Of a stretch of DNA of 64,000 nucleotides, positions 31,483 through 41,642 are shown piece by piece. Under the pieces are notes generated by a model that saw only the letters and a list, made by a program, of their open reading frames with translations, was not told the origin of the DNA and did not search any database. Source of the DNA: Symbiodinium natans (Eukaryota > Sar > Dinophyceae > Suessiales > Symbiodiniaceae); NCBI GenBank assembly GCA_905221605.1, contig CAJNDS010002272.1, positions 28,501-92,500 on the forward strand. The letters run 5' to 3'. Both the position numbers and the translations under genes were made by a program. Each line of letters begins with the position of its first letter. Positions within the stretch are counted from its first letter, which is position 1.

Positions 31483-31603
31483 CAAACCCTAAGCCCAAGC
31501 TCCTCGCGAACCCCGGAGGGCACAACTGCAGAGCCCGCCAACCTTTGGCATTAAGAGCCTGGCGGTTTAAGGATTAGGAGTCTGGGGTTTCTGGGCTTAG
31601 CGT

Positions 31604-31609
31604 TGAACC

Positions 31610-31676
<67 letters not shown>

Positions 31677-31708
31677 GCCCTCAGCCCTCAGCCCTCAGCC
31701 CTCAGCCC
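31604..31708 (+). repeat. CCCTCAA/CCCTCAG array
   Basis: Ten CCCTCAA units followed by five CCCTCAG units. Confidence 0.95.
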
Positions 31709-31731
31709 TAAACCCTAACGCTAAACCCCAG

Positions 31732-31797
31732 CACCTGGTGCACGTAGCCGCCTCCTCGTTTTCAGACGAAGGTTGTGGCCTTCATATGTTTCCGAGG
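31732..31797 (+). CDS. Exon-like island, unassigned gene 2
   Basis: Twenty-two codons, phase 0, between CCCCAG and GTTTAG: HLVHVAASSFSDEGCGLHMF then PR. The donor is provided by the TTTAGGG tract. Confidence 0.4.
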
Positions 31798-31997
31798 GTT
31801 TAGGGTTTAGGGTTTAGGGTCCAAATCCTATAGTCATGGGTTTCCCTCCTCCCCCCCCTCTCTACTACCCCGTTTAATCGCCTTAGTTAGGCTGAATTCT
31901 CCCTAAATAGACTCAATTATGGGGGTGGGGGGGTGCCTAGGGGGGGTTTAGGGTTTAGGGTTTAGGGTTTAGTTAGGGGAACCCATGATATAGACAG

Positions 31998-32067
31998 CAA
32001 AACTGGTGTTGATGTGGAGCTCATAATCAAGTTCCACGGGGCCGGGATCCCAACAAAGCCTTCTTAA
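31998..32067 (+). CDS. Terminal exon candidate, unassigned gene 2
   Basis: After ATAGACAG the frame reads KTGVDVELIIKFHGAGIPTK then PS and TAA at 32065-32067. Likely the end of the exon series starting near 25.5 kb. Confidence 0.45.
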
Positions 32068-32141
32068 CCCATCCGTTGGGCATGTTTAGGGTTTAGGGTT
32101 TAGGGTTTAGGGTTTAGGGGGGTTGAGTTCCTTCTGGAGCC

Positions 32142-32201
32142 ATGCGGGCGCGCTTGGCAAGAGCTCTTCCGCGCCTGGGCAGCGCGCCCGCCCTAGAGCA
32201 C
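32142..32201 (+). CDS. First-exon candidate, mitochondrial-targeting-like
   Basis: ATG-led 20 codons, MRARLARALPRLGSAPALEH, followed by a GTAGGC donor. The Arg/Ala/Leu-rich sequence resembles a mitochondrial presequence and is related in DNA (GAGCTCTTCCGC.CTGGGCAGC) to the start of the ACAD gene at 42410. Possibly a partial duplicate of that first exon. Confidence 0.4.
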
Positions 32202-32442
32202 GTAGGCACCTGCGCCTCTGAGGCTACGAGTTTAGGGTTTAGGGTTTAGGGTTTAGGGTTTAGGGCCATCTTTTGTAGGAACTTGGCTTCAGGGCAGCGC
32301 TGGCGACTTTCAAAGGCCAGAATTGCGAAAGGAGGGCAGCCCTACACCCTAACCCCTAACCCCTAAACCCAAACAACCCTAACCCTAAACCCTAAACCCT
32401 AAACCCTAAGCCCTAAACCCGCCCGCCACCCCACTCTCTTGT

Positions 32443-33541
32443 CTTTTGGGGTAGGCGGGCGCTGGTCGAGCGCTCAGTGAGACCCTGCGAGGGAGCCCCA
32501 GGCGGGCGACCGAGCTGGCCTCCAGGCTGGCTTACCCTGCAGGCAGGCAAAGGCCGAGACGTAAACCCCAAGCTGTCCGCGCACCTGGTTGAGTCCTGCA
32601 TTGGAGGGCCCCCTGGGACGGCCCCTTGAGACCCCTGGTCCCTCACCCCCGTCCGCCCTGGTTCGGTGGCCTCCCTTCCCTGGCCCTGGCCCTGGCGCTG
32701 GCTCTGGCCCTGGCCGTCTGCGTTCCTGGCCTGGCCCCCTGGCCCCCTTGACCGGCCCCTGGCTTTATGGCTCGCTGACCCCCTAACCCCCCTCCTGGGC
32801 CCCCTGACCTGGTTATTGGTCTGCTGGCGCCTTTGGCCCCCTGGGCCTCTGGTGGCCCTGCCCTGGCCCTGGCCCTGGCCCAGGGCCCGCTGGCCACTCT
32901 TCCCTGTTCTGGCCCTGACAGGCCCTGGCCCTTGCCCTGGCCTCTCCTGACTAGTTTTGCGGTCCTGGCCCTGGCCTGGCCTGTTCGAGTCATCTTACCC
33001 CCTTGCGCCAAGCCAAGCTGTCCGCGCACCAGTTTGTGTCCTGTTTCGGGGCGCTCTCTCTCTGGCTTTAGCCCCTTCGCGCCAACCCAATCTGTCTACA
33101 ACTTTGTGCCTGGTCCTGACCCTGGCCCGGCACCCCACCTTACCCCCTTCGCGCCAAGCCAAGCTATCCGCCACACCAGCCCTGTTTCCGTGGTGCTCTG
33201 CCCAACCCAAGCTGTTCACTGTGTGTTCTTCCTGGCTGGAGCCCCTTCGCGCCAACCAAGCCTCGCTGCCTTTCTCTGTTCCTGGCCCATCCCTTAGCCC
33301 CTTCGCGCCAACCCAAGCTGTCTTCACGGACCCTGCCTCGTTTCCGTCTGCTGCAGCTTTGCGCCTGGTCCACGCACCTTGTGGAAATCCCCAAAAAGGG
33401 CGTGAGTGCTGACTCATGTGATGCTTTGTAAAAAAAATAAAAGGTCTTAACTCCTTGAGAGTTGTAAGTGGGCGGTCTTGGGGTGGGTAGGTCTGCAGAC
33501 TACCGCGCGCTCCCAAAGCGCGCTCCCGTCTGGCACGCCCT
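32443..33541 (-). repeat. Dispersed element, copy B (inverted)
   Basis: Reverse complement of the outer parts of 12812-14166, including both termini, with a diverged and shorter internal CTGGCCCTGGCC tract instead of the ACAGGGCC array. Confidence 0.85.
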
Positions 33542-33996
33542 AAACCCTAAACCCTAAACCCTAAACCCAAGATCCTAAACGCAAGACCAATTCGCAGTGG
33601 AGACGTGCGAGTTCCGCATCTTTTAGTAACTTAAGGTTTGGGGTGGACCTGGGGGCATAAAAAGAACCCCGAAACCTTAAATCCAAACGCTAAACCCCAA
33701 ACCCGAAAAATGTACCCTCAAAACCCTAAATCCTAACCGAGGCTTGAGGCAGAACCTTCAATGTTCTTGTGCTCCAGGTGTCCACAAGTAGAGATCCCAC
33801 GCAGCGCCAGAACCCTCAGACCGAATCCCGTCAGCCTGTGTGGACATCCCTGAACTAAATTCAGTTCTTGAAGCCCCCAAACCCTCTGACCCTAAACCCT
33901 AAACCCTAAACCCTAAACCCTATACAACCTAAACCCTGAACCCTGCAACCCCCAACCCGAACCATCTAGGCTTTCTGCATGCCCGGACGCCGCAAG

Positions 33997-34030
33997 GGAG
34001 AGCGCCACCAGAAGCATCGAGAGCCGCAAG
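33997..34030 (+). CDS. Exon-like island, paralogue of 20684-20717
   Basis: Reading GERHQKHREPQ between CCGCAAG and a GA donor (CAAG|GATCG). Confidence 0.42.
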
Positions 34031-34054
34031 GATCGACCGAGCACCTGGAAGTAG

Positions 34055-34230
34055 AGTTCAGGGTTTAGGGTTTAGGGTTTATTTTTTGGGTTTAGGGTTT
34101 AGAGTGGGTTAGGGGTTTAAGGTTTAGGGTTTAGGGTTTAGGGTTTAGGGTTTAGGGTTTAGGGTTTATTTTTTGGGTTTAGGGTTTAGAGTGGGTTAGG
34201 GGTTTAAGGTTTAGGGTTTAGGGTTTAGGT
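34055..34230 (+). repeat. Tandemly duplicated TTTAGGG tract
   Basis: A TTTAGGG block plus GGTTTATTTTTTGGGTTTAG is followed by a near-identical second copy about 90 bp later. Confidence 0.85.
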
Positions 34231-34344
34231 TTTAGGGCCAAGGCGCTTGGATTCCGAGGTTGAACAGCTTGGGGTCCTTGCTTTCTTGGTTGTACAAGGT
34301 AGTGTCCACGAGCAGGTAAATCCTGAACCCGAAGCCTTGGCCCT

Positions 34345-34585
34345 AAAACCTGACCCCTAAACCCTAAACCCTAAACCCTAAACCCTAAACCCTAAACCCT
34401 AAACCCTAAACCCTAAACCCTAAACCCTAAACCCTAAACCCTAAACCTAAACCATAAACCCTAAACCCTAAACCCTAAACCCTAAACCCTAAACCCTAAA
34501 CCCTAAACCCTAAACCCTAAACCCTAAACCCTAAACCCTAACCTAAAACCCTAAACCCTAAACCCTAAACCCTAAACCCTGAACC
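34345..34585 (+). repeat. CCCTAAA array
   Basis: About 33 units with a few shortened ones. Confidence 0.96.
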
Positions 34586-34689
34586 CTAAACCCAAAACCC
34601 ATAAGCCCCGCACCAGACGCCGATGCTGGAGGACTGGCCGCTCAGGCAAGCTCCTGGAATTTGAGGCGTCGGGGTGCGTTCGGCATGAT

Positions 34690-34985
34690 TGTAAGAATCA
34701 GGGGTTTAGGGTTTAATAGGGTTGGGCGGTTGGAAGGCTTTAGGATTGGAAGGGCTTAGGGTTTAGGGTTTAGGGTTTAGGGTTTAGGGTTGAGGGTTTA
34801 GGGTTTAGGGTTTAGGGTTGGAAGGGTCTAGGCGGTTTTGGGTTTGAAGGCTTGTGGGTTTAGGGCTCAGGATGTAGGACTTGGGTCTGATTGATATGCA
34901 GAGCCTTTTTGTGCTCAGGGCCCGGAGTGCTCAATTTCTGTAAGTGCAGGGTTTCAGGGTTTAGGGTTTAGGGTTTAGGGCCGGC
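34690..34985 (+). repeat. TTTAGGG and degenerate repeats
   Basis: Short TTTAGGG blocks at 34755-34815 and 34955-34980 in degenerate G/T-rich sequence. No gene seen. Confidence 0.8.
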
Positions 34986-35304
34986 TCGTAGAAACTGCTT
35001 TTGGGTTTTTGGGGTTCAGGACTTTTGGCATCTTGCGGCGGGAGCCCTGCTACGCCCTACAGCTTAAGGCCCTGGACGCTGCTGTGGGGGCAGGGGTAGG
35101 TTGGAATTCAAACCCCAACACGGTTTAGGTTTAGGGTTTAGGGACCCTAAACCCTATAAACCCTAAACCCTAAACCCTAAACCTAAACCCTAAACCCTAA
35201 AACCCTAAACCTAAAACCCTAAACCCTAAACCTAAACCCTAAACCCTAAACCCTAAAACCCTGAACGCTGCCCCCCCCCCAAACCCTGCGGTGAAAGCTG
35301 GCAG

Positions 35305-35353
35305 GGACCTTGGCGAGCGGCTCGGCGTGCCCGTCTTCGCTGTGGATGCAGCG
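35305..35353 (+). CDS. Exon-like island, paralogue of 31097-31157
   Basis: Between GCTGGCAG and GTGCGG. Reading DLGERLGVPVFAVDAA. Confidence 0.45.
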
Positions 35354-35399
35354 GTGCGGAGGCACCTCCGAACCTCAAAGCTCGGCTTCCTTTCCCGAA

Positions 35400-35460
35400 A
35401 GGTTTAGGGTTTAGGGTTTAGGGTTTAGGGTTTAGGGTTTAGGGTTTAGGGTTTAGGCTT
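35400..35460 (+). repeat. TTTAGGG array
   Basis: Eight TTTAGGG units. Confidence 0.95.
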
Positions 35461-35577
35461 AGGGGTTTAGGGTTTACCCCTGAATCCCTAATAACCCGAA
35501 ACCCTTCTGAGCCTTACAAACCCTCGGGCCCTACCCCCCCCCCCCTGTCAACACATGATCATCCTCCTAAAAACCCT

Positions 35578-35760
35578 AAAACCCCTAAACCTAAACCCTA
35601 AACCCTAAACCCTAAACCCTAAACCCTAAACCCTAAACCCTAAACCCTAAACCCTAAACCCTAAACCCTAAACCCCTAAACCCCAAAACCCAAAACCCAA
35701 AACCCTAAACCCTAAACCCTAAACCCTAAACCCTAAACCCTAAACCCTAAACCCTAAACC
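35578..35760 (+). repeat. CCCTAAA array
   Basis: About 24 units with a short AAACCCAAAA break near 35690. Confidence 0.96.
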
Positions 35761-35916
35761 AGGGCTTAGGGCCTTAGGGTGTATAGAGCTTAATTTCAGG
35801 CTAGGGTTTAGGGCTCACACCAGCCTTGGGCAACCTCAAAGGCCCCCTCCCTGAACCCTAAATCCGAAGCCCTCCAACCCCGTGGGTTTAGGGTTTAGGG
35901 TTTAGGGTTTAGGGTT

Positions 35917-36033
35917 CAGCATCTCAAGTCCGAGCATTCACTAGTCAAGCAGCTTGTCAAGCGTTGGAAAATACCCCACCCACCCAAGAAACCCATAACA
36001 TTGAGAAAATACAAAGTTCACTCAATACATTCC
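35917..36033 (+). repeat. Dispersed ~110-bp sequence, copy 2
   Basis: Homologous to 15323-15435: same TTCAGCATCTCA start after TTTAGGG and same ACATTCCCAGTAG end. Confidence 0.7.
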
Positions 36034-36310
36034 CAGTAGTTAGTTTTTAACGGACCCAAAACCCGAAATTTAATCTAAGGCCCACAATAGGCCCTTTATG
36101 CTCTTAGGGCCTTAAACCCTACGGTTTAGAAGCCCCTATCGGTGAAGGCTCGGTTTGGTCAAGATTCCAGAAAACGAGAGGCCACCCAGAACCGTCGATT
36201 TCAGTACTAAAAAACCGCATTTTTAATTGGTACCCAGGCCGATCCTGGGGTCCCCCTCATTTGGGGTGTTTTTGGAGGCAAACTTTCCCTCCCAAGGGGG
36301 GGTCGGAGTT

Positions 36311-36720
36311 TGAGGCAAGGGGGTCTCCGAAGACTATTTTGCTTTGAAAATTAAAAAATGCGACCCCCCCCTTGACCAAAGCTAGGCTGTGAAAAGGTCG
36401 CAGGAGCGGTCCTTCATCAGAACTGAGGGAAAATCCTGAAACACATTGAAAAACTTTGAAAACCTTAAACAACATTAACAATTCCGAAAAACCTTGAAAA
36501 ACCTTGAAAAACTTGAAATTCTTGAAACCGGTTTTGAGGCAAGGGGGGGGTCTCCGAAGACTATTTTGCCTTTAAAAATTTGAAAAATACGACCCCCCCC
36601 CCCCCCCCCCCCCCCCTGACCAAAATTAGGCTGTGAAAAGGTCGCGGGGGCGGCCCTTCATCAGAATTGAGGGTTAAAAGCCCTGAAACATCCTGAAAAA
36701 CATTGAACCTTGAAAAAACT
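36311..36720 (+). repeat. Imperfect ~225-bp tandem duplication
   Basis: GAGGCAAGGGGG.TCTCCGAAG, a C-run, then GGCTGTGAAAAGGTCGC occur in the same order at 36311-36442 and 36535-36690. ORFs here are repeat-derived. Confidence 0.85.
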
Positions 36721-36730
36721 CGGGGAAAAG

Positions 36731-37010
36731 GAAATTCACCATTGCCCACTTTTGAGGCCGAAATTCACCGTTGCCCACTTTTGAGGAGGCCAGGAAAGTC
36801 ACCGTTGCCCACTTTTGAAGCCAGGAAAGTCACCGTTGCCCACTTTTGAGGCCAGGAAAGTCACCGTTGCCCACTTTTGAGGCCAGGAAAGTCACCGTTG
36901 CCCACTTTTGAGGCCAGGAAAGTCACCGTGGCCCACTTTTGAGGCCAGGAAAGTCAGGAAAGTCACCGTTGCCCACTTTTGAGGCCGAAAATCACCGTTG
37001 CCCACTTTTG
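36731..37010 (+). repeat. 31-bp minisatellite
   Basis: Nine copies of a unit centred on CACCGTTGCCCACTTTTGAG with GGCCAGGAAAGT between. Spacing is constant with no unique spacers, so it is not a CRISPR array. Confidence 0.95.
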
Positions 37011-37338
37011 AATTAGGGTTTAGATTCATTATGATAGGGAGGTTTAGGGTTTAGGGTTTAGGGTTTAGGGCCTGCAACCCCTATGCAGCTTCTTGCTGCT
37101 TAGGTGCCAATTCCCTACTGAGAGGGTTTGGTTATGGGGGCACCCAAAATCCCAAACCCTAAAAGCCAAAATCCCAAACCCTAAAAGGCCCCAACCCCAC
37201 GCATCGTTGAGAGGTTACCGCTTCAACAGCGACCGGCGTCGGGTTTTTTCTCTTTTTTTTTGGGGGGGGAGGGGTGGTGAGGAGTTGAGGGGGTTGAGGC
37301 GGCCACCTGCGGCCAAACCCCGGAAATTGGGCTGAAGC

Positions 37339-38289
37339 ATGTGGCTTGCGCATAGCGAAGAGTTAGGGACAAGGCGTACGCCCGTTGTCCTGGAGCTTCA
37401 ATCTCTTGCCATGGCTCTGTCTTGCAGCCGCGAGTTTGCGTGGGATGAGTTTGTGGATGACCATGTCAACCAACCACCTCACCCGCTCGGAGCTGTCGCA
37501 AAGTCAAAGGCAGATGAAAAGAAGCCCTTCAATGTGATCGAGCTGGAAGAAGACAATGAGACGAGGCTCAGCGAAACCACCGACGAAGCTGTCTCAGAGG
37601 AGGAGCACACCCCAATGTGCGCCGGTTCGGTTACGTCCACTCCTTCTTCTCACACTTCCTGGCGCGACGTCATGCCCATGAAGGTGCCAATCTCGCCATC
37701 ACGCTGGAAGGAGATCGCCCAGTGTTTACTGCCCCCGATGCATGTGACAACCGCACCCAAGAGCTCTCAAATCATCGATGCAACCATGGACTCGAGAGGC
37801 CAATGTTCCCCCAAGCTTAGGTGCTCCCTAAGCTCCAGGGCACAGGAAATTCCCGACAAAAAGCTGAGGAGGCGTGGGATGCGAGCCGTGGATCCTCCGT
37901 CCAGGCCCGATCGTCCGGAAGCTGCAAGGGGGTGGGGGGGGGGAGGGGTGGGGGGCGCCAACCTGGGACAGTTTCTGCGCCGCTTCGTCTTTACAGGGTT
38001 CGATGCCGTCAACCATGCTGACTTCGAACTCGTTCCCCGGTTAATCGGACGTGGCGGTGGCAACATGAGTGCGATCCGGGAGGCATGCAACGCCTACATC
38101 CGAGTCAACAAAGGTGCTAGCATCGAGAAGCCGGTGGAAGTGGTGCTACGATGTGAGAACCAGGAGGACTTGGACGAAGGAATCAACCGGGTGACTACAT
38201 TGCTCGAAAATATCCGTGTGCACTTCACTCGCTTTTGCCGCAAGCGAGGTATCAGCCCAGTGCCTGAGCTGTACCACATTCTCTCCTGA
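37339..38289 (+). CDS. KH-domain RNA-binding protein
   Basis: A single open frame of 316 codons ending TGA at 38287. The N-terminal half is low-complexity and acidic (VIELEEDNETRLSETTDEAV). A Gly/Trp-rich linker at residues 199-207 comes from a G-run. Residues about 215-295 form a KH-like domain: FVFTGFDAVNHADFELVPRL, then IGRGGGNMSAIREACNAYIR in which GRGG stands for the GxxG loop, then a beta strand VEVVLRCE and a helix NRVTTLLENI. KH domains bind single-stranded RNA; dinoflagellates have many such proteins. The start may instead be the second Met at residue 25 (ATG at 37411). It has no introns, unlike its neighbours, which suggests origin from an mRNA copy; no spliced-leader remnant was found upstream. 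Confidence 0.8.
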   Translation: MWLAHSEELGTRRTPVVLELQSLAMALSCSREFAWDEFVDDHVNQPPHPLGAVAKSKADEKKPFNVIELEEDNETRLSETTDEAVSEEEHTPMCAGSVTSTPSSHTSWRDVMPMKVPISPSRWKEIAQCLLPPMHVTTAPKSSQIIDATMDSRGQCSPKLRCSLSSRAQEIPDKKLRRRGMRAVDPPSRPDRPEAARGWGGGGVGGANLGQFLRRFVFTGFDAVNHADFELVPRLIGRGGGNMSAIREACNAYIRVNKGASIEKPVEVVLRCENQEDLDEGINRVTTLLENIRVHFTRFCRKRGISPVPELYHILS

Positions 38290-38349
38290 ACTTGCAGATG
38301 TTCTAGAAGCAGGCAGCGTTGGTGGCGCTGTGGGGCTCAGCAACTGCAT

Positions 38350-38940
38350 CGGCCCTAAACCCTAAACCCTAAACCCTAAACCCTAAACCCTAAACCCTAA
38401 ACCCTGTACTCCTAGCTTCGAAAAAGTCTTGATGCGGGCTGCGCCGCCGGCACCTTTAGAACGCGAGCCGTGCGCTTCGGAATTTCGTAACTTTTGCACT
38501 CCCCTGTGGCGCACTGGCCGGAGTGAAGCCCCGGCATTATGGGTTTAGGGTTTAGGGTTTAGGGGTTAGGGTTTCGGGGTTAGGGTTTAGGGTTTAGGGC
38601 TTAGGGCTTAGGGTTGAGGGTTAGGGTTTAGGGTTTAGGGTTTAGAGTTTAGGGTTTAGGGTTGTGTCATGGAATATTGGGAGCCTGCACTCGACTCACT
38701 TCAGATCACTGCATATACATGTACAGTCACAGAAAGCAGAGTGTAACATGATATGGGGGTTTCCGCAATTAGGGGTACCTTATTCTTGGACTCCTGTTTT
38801 TTGGGAATATCCTACTATGTGGGAATTATTTTTGGGGTCCCTTATTTGCGTAAACTTCGTGTGCTCGACCGCAGGGCATGTGCTTTGCTTGCAGCTTTGG
38901 AGTCTTCCTTTCGAACTACCTGACACTGCTGCTGGTCATC
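38350..38940 (+). other. Downstream spacer with CCCTAAA block and hairpin element
   Basis: CCCTAAA units at 38350-38407, an open but unassigned stretch 38415-38540, TTTAGGG-like tract to 38665, and a copy of the TTTCCG.AATTAGGGG hairpin family at 38755-38851. No gene called. Confidence 0.5.
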
Positions 38941-39012
38941 GGTTTAGGGTTTAGGGTTTAGGGTTTAGGGTTTAGGGTTTAGGGTTTAGGGTTTAGGGTT
39001 TAGGGTTTAGGG
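38938..39012 (+). repeat. TTTAGGG array
   Basis: Ten TTTAGGG units. Confidence 0.96.
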
Positions 39013-39780
39013 ATACTCCAGCTTAGTGTGTGCTCGATGCTACGTACGAGCCCTCGTGTTTGTGCTACGCGGATTCTGCCGTCAAAGAGTTCTCCGGAGG
39101 GACCGACTGTAGGTGGATTAGAAATTCAAGTATGATAGAGTTTAGGGTTTAGGGTTTAGGGTTTAGGGTTTAGGGTTTAAGGTTTCGGGTTTAGGTGTAG
39201 GGGGATTAGAAATAAGCAAGAGAGGGGTCGGAATAATTGCTAATAATATTCCCTTGTGGTCCCTGTGTAATTATACCATAATAACCCCCAAAACCCTATT
39301 CTAGTTTTTCAGGCCCCGATATTGGATGACATGCTTTGTCGGAGGTATAGGGTTTGGGGATGTTTAGGGTTTAGGCGTTTGTTAGGGTTGAGGGCTTAGG
39401 GATAGTCCACAGCAGCTGTCGCCAGAACTGTTTCATTTCGTGATTCGGGTTCCGAGCATTGCGGCGCTCACCGCTCGTTATTCTCTCTTGCTTGGAAGAT
39501 GTGCCATATGCTCGCATTAGGCTCATTAGCTACCCGACAATTATGGTATGAAATTGGAGGGGGCTGCTGAGAAGTAGGAGTTTGGTCAAGACACCATGTG
39601 GGTGGGCTTGCGCAGCCTTTTGAGGGGCATGTGATCACAGGTTGGCACAGCCGAATCGCAGGAGCTGTTGATTCCTGGAAACCTTAAAGCAGCGCATAGG
39701 TTTCGACGACGGGACTTCCAAAATTGTGGTTTCCCCCTTGATGCCCCGGAATCTAGTCGAATCTCCTTGGAATGACCCCC
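39013..39780 (+). other. Mostly unique spacer
   Basis: A short TTTAGGG tract at 39138-39180; otherwise unique DNA with no ORF of note on either strand. Confidence 0.45.
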
Positions 39781-39782
39781 CC

Positions 39783-39930
39783 CCTAAACCCTAAACCCTG
39801 AACCCTGAACCCTAAACCCTAAACCCTAAACCCTAAACCCTAAACCCTAAACCCTAAACCCTAAACCCTAAACCCTAAACCCCTAAACCCTAAACCCTAA
39901 ACCCTAAACCCTAAACCCTAAACCCTAAAC
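39783..39930 (+). repeat. CCCTAAA array
   Basis: About 20 units with one CCCCTAA variant. Confidence 0.96.
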
Positions 39931-39960
39931 AGATGTTCGGAAGCCCGAACGGACTTGCAG

Positions 39961-40029
39961 CATGATGGTGGTCATAGCACTGCACCCGCGGCCTGATCAT
40001 TTCGGCCGCTTCTTCAATCTGCGATTCGG
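39961..40029 (+). CDS. Exon-like island, unassigned gene 3
   Basis: Directly after GGACTTGCAG. Reading MMVVIALHPRPDHFGRFFNL then RF. The FFNLRFG end resembles the island at 6584-6670. Confidence 0.38.
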
Positions 40030-40084
40030 GTTTAGAGTTTAGAGTTTAGGGTTTAGGGTTTAGGGTTTAGGGTTTAGGGTTTAG

Positions 40085-40740
40085 GGGCGCTTATGTTGGG
40101 ACGCCCTTGAAGTTACGGTAGCTATCCTGCTGGAGCTGTAGTCTGGAAATTGGGGATCGTCTACCCGATGCTACTATAAACCCTGTTTCATCACGGTTCT
40201 GGCACAGCTCGGATCGCATAAGCCACGAGAAATCGTCATGGGATTGCACAAAAGGGAGTTTCCAAGTTCGGGTGCCTCGCCCCGTTGTCCACCCCCCCAA
40301 TACCTCTTCAAAAAAAGAGTTGCATGTCCTGAAATGAAAGGGGCTACTGACTTGAGGAAACTCGCACATGGGGCTTGATGGTGGGCTTGATGGCTCCATA
40401 GTTGTCCATCGATTCGGTGAACGGCCAAAGGCTGTTCCCTGCAGGAGAAAGGCGTATTGCATCTTCGGGTTTAGGGTTTAGGGTAAGTTTAGGGTTTAGG
40501 GTTTTAGGGTATCTCCTTGCTAAAAATGTCAGTTGTAGAGGCACGCCTTTTTTTCGGGCATGTAAGAGGGAGGCAGCGGGATGTTGCAGTGGCGTACGGC
40601 CGAGCCTGTGGCAAACCTTGGCAGCTTCCTTGTACAAGCAGCACAGAAAAAGCACGAGGGATCACTGGATGCCCAAAGCAGTCAGCAATGGCTTACGCAC
40701 AGAAGGGAAAGGCGCGTCGCATGCTGGATGCTGTCTGAGT
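40085..40740 (+). other. Unique region with unassigned ORFs
   Basis: A minus-strand ORF 40091-40462 (123 codons) and plus-strand ORFs at 40517-40763 overlap. The plus frame containing SFLVQAAQKKHEGSLDAQSS looks protein-like and may be an exon of the local series. Nothing is recognised. Confidence 0.3.
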
Positions 40741-40946
40741 CCTCCACAGACCCTAAACCCTAAACCCTAAACCCTAAACCCTAAACCCTAAACCCTAAAC
40801 CCTAAACCCCAAACCCTAAACCCTAAGCCCTAAACCCCAAACCCCAAACCCTAAACCCTAAGCCTTAAACCCTAACACAGAGACACTCCTTTTCCCATTT
40901 GTTTCGGGAAGGCAATGGGATGCTTGCGAGATAAGCTTTGCAGCAG

Positions 40947-41024
40947 ACCTTATTGCCACTTCCAGCCACCGCGAGCTGGAAGAGAGGAAGGAGATGAAAG
41001 AAAATCCGCAAAGAAGCGCACAGG
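40947..41024 (+). CDS. Exon-like island, unassigned gene 3
   Basis: Acceptor TTTGCAGCAG. Reading DLIATSSHRELEERKEMKEN then PQRSAQ. Strongly charged. Confidence 0.42.
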
Positions 41025-41035
41025 GTCCCTCTTCT

Positions 41036-41100
41036 GTGGCCCTAAACCCTAAACCCTAAACCCTAAACCCTAAACCCTAAACCCTAAACCCTAAGCCTTA
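41036..41100 (+). repeat. CCCTAAA array
   Basis: Eight CCCTAAA units. Confidence 0.95.
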
Positions 41101-41113
41101 AACCCGAACTAAG

Positions 41114-41174
41114 TTTCGACTGGACTTTAGCAACTTTCCAGACTTCGGGCCCAAGCTTACAATTGGGCTTTCGG
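41114..41174 (+). CDS. Exon-like island, unassigned gene 3
   Basis: After GAACTAAG. Reading FRLDFSNFPDFGPKLTIGLS. The nearest donor is GTTTAG of the flanking repeat. Confidence 0.38.
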
Positions 41175-41215
41175 GTTTAGGTTTTCTGCTTTGGGGCTTC
41201 CCTAAGCGCCAAGCC

Positions 41216-41386
41216 CTAAACCCTAAACCCTAAACCCTAAACCCTAAACCCTAAACCCTAAACCCTAAACCCTAAACCCTAAACCCTAAACCCTAAACCC
41301 TAAACCCTAAACCCTAAACCCTAAACCCTAAACCCTAAACCCTAAACCCTAAACCCTAAACCCTAAACCCTAAACCCTAAACCTAA
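41216..41386 (+). repeat. CCCTAAA array
   Basis: Twenty-four CCCTAAA units. Confidence 0.97.
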
Positions 41387-41395
41387 AGGGCTTCC

Positions 41396-41500
41396 ATGAC
41401 GCCCCTGCGAAAGGCAGTCGTGGCCGCATGCTTGCTGGCGCTGGCTGCGCTCACGGCCTCGCTGCGAGGCATGTTCCTGATCATGGCCCAGGCCCGTTGA
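41396..41500 (+). CDS. Terminal exon or small membrane peptide
   Basis: Thirty-four codons ending TGA: MTPLRKAVVAACLLALAALT then ASLRGMFLIMAQAR. A basic start followed by a hydrophobic helix fits a membrane anchor or signal peptide. It could be the last exon of the 39.9-41.2 kb islands, a free small ORF, or a first exon using GC at CCCAG|GCCCGT. Confidence 0.4.
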   Translation: MTPLRKAVVAACLLALAALTASLRGMFLIMAQAR

Positions 41501-41501
41501 T

Positions 41502-41642
41502 TTGGTTTAGGGTTTAGGGTTTAGGGTTTAGGGTTTAGGGTTTAGGGTTTAGGGTTTAGGGTTTAGGATTTAGGATTTAGGGTTTAGGGTTTAGGGTTTA
41601 GGGTTTAGGATTTAGGGTTTAGGGTTTAGGATTTAGGGTTTA
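41502..41642 (+). repeat. TTTAGGG array
   Basis: About 20 units, several changed to TTTAGGA. Confidence 0.96.

Noticed and set aside
32643-33516. ORFs of 128-173 codons on both strands.
   Set aside because: They lie in the inverted copy of the same repeat element and have the same compositional bias.
36731-37010. CRISPR array.
   Set aside because: Units are contiguous with no unique spacers, and the context is eukaryotic.
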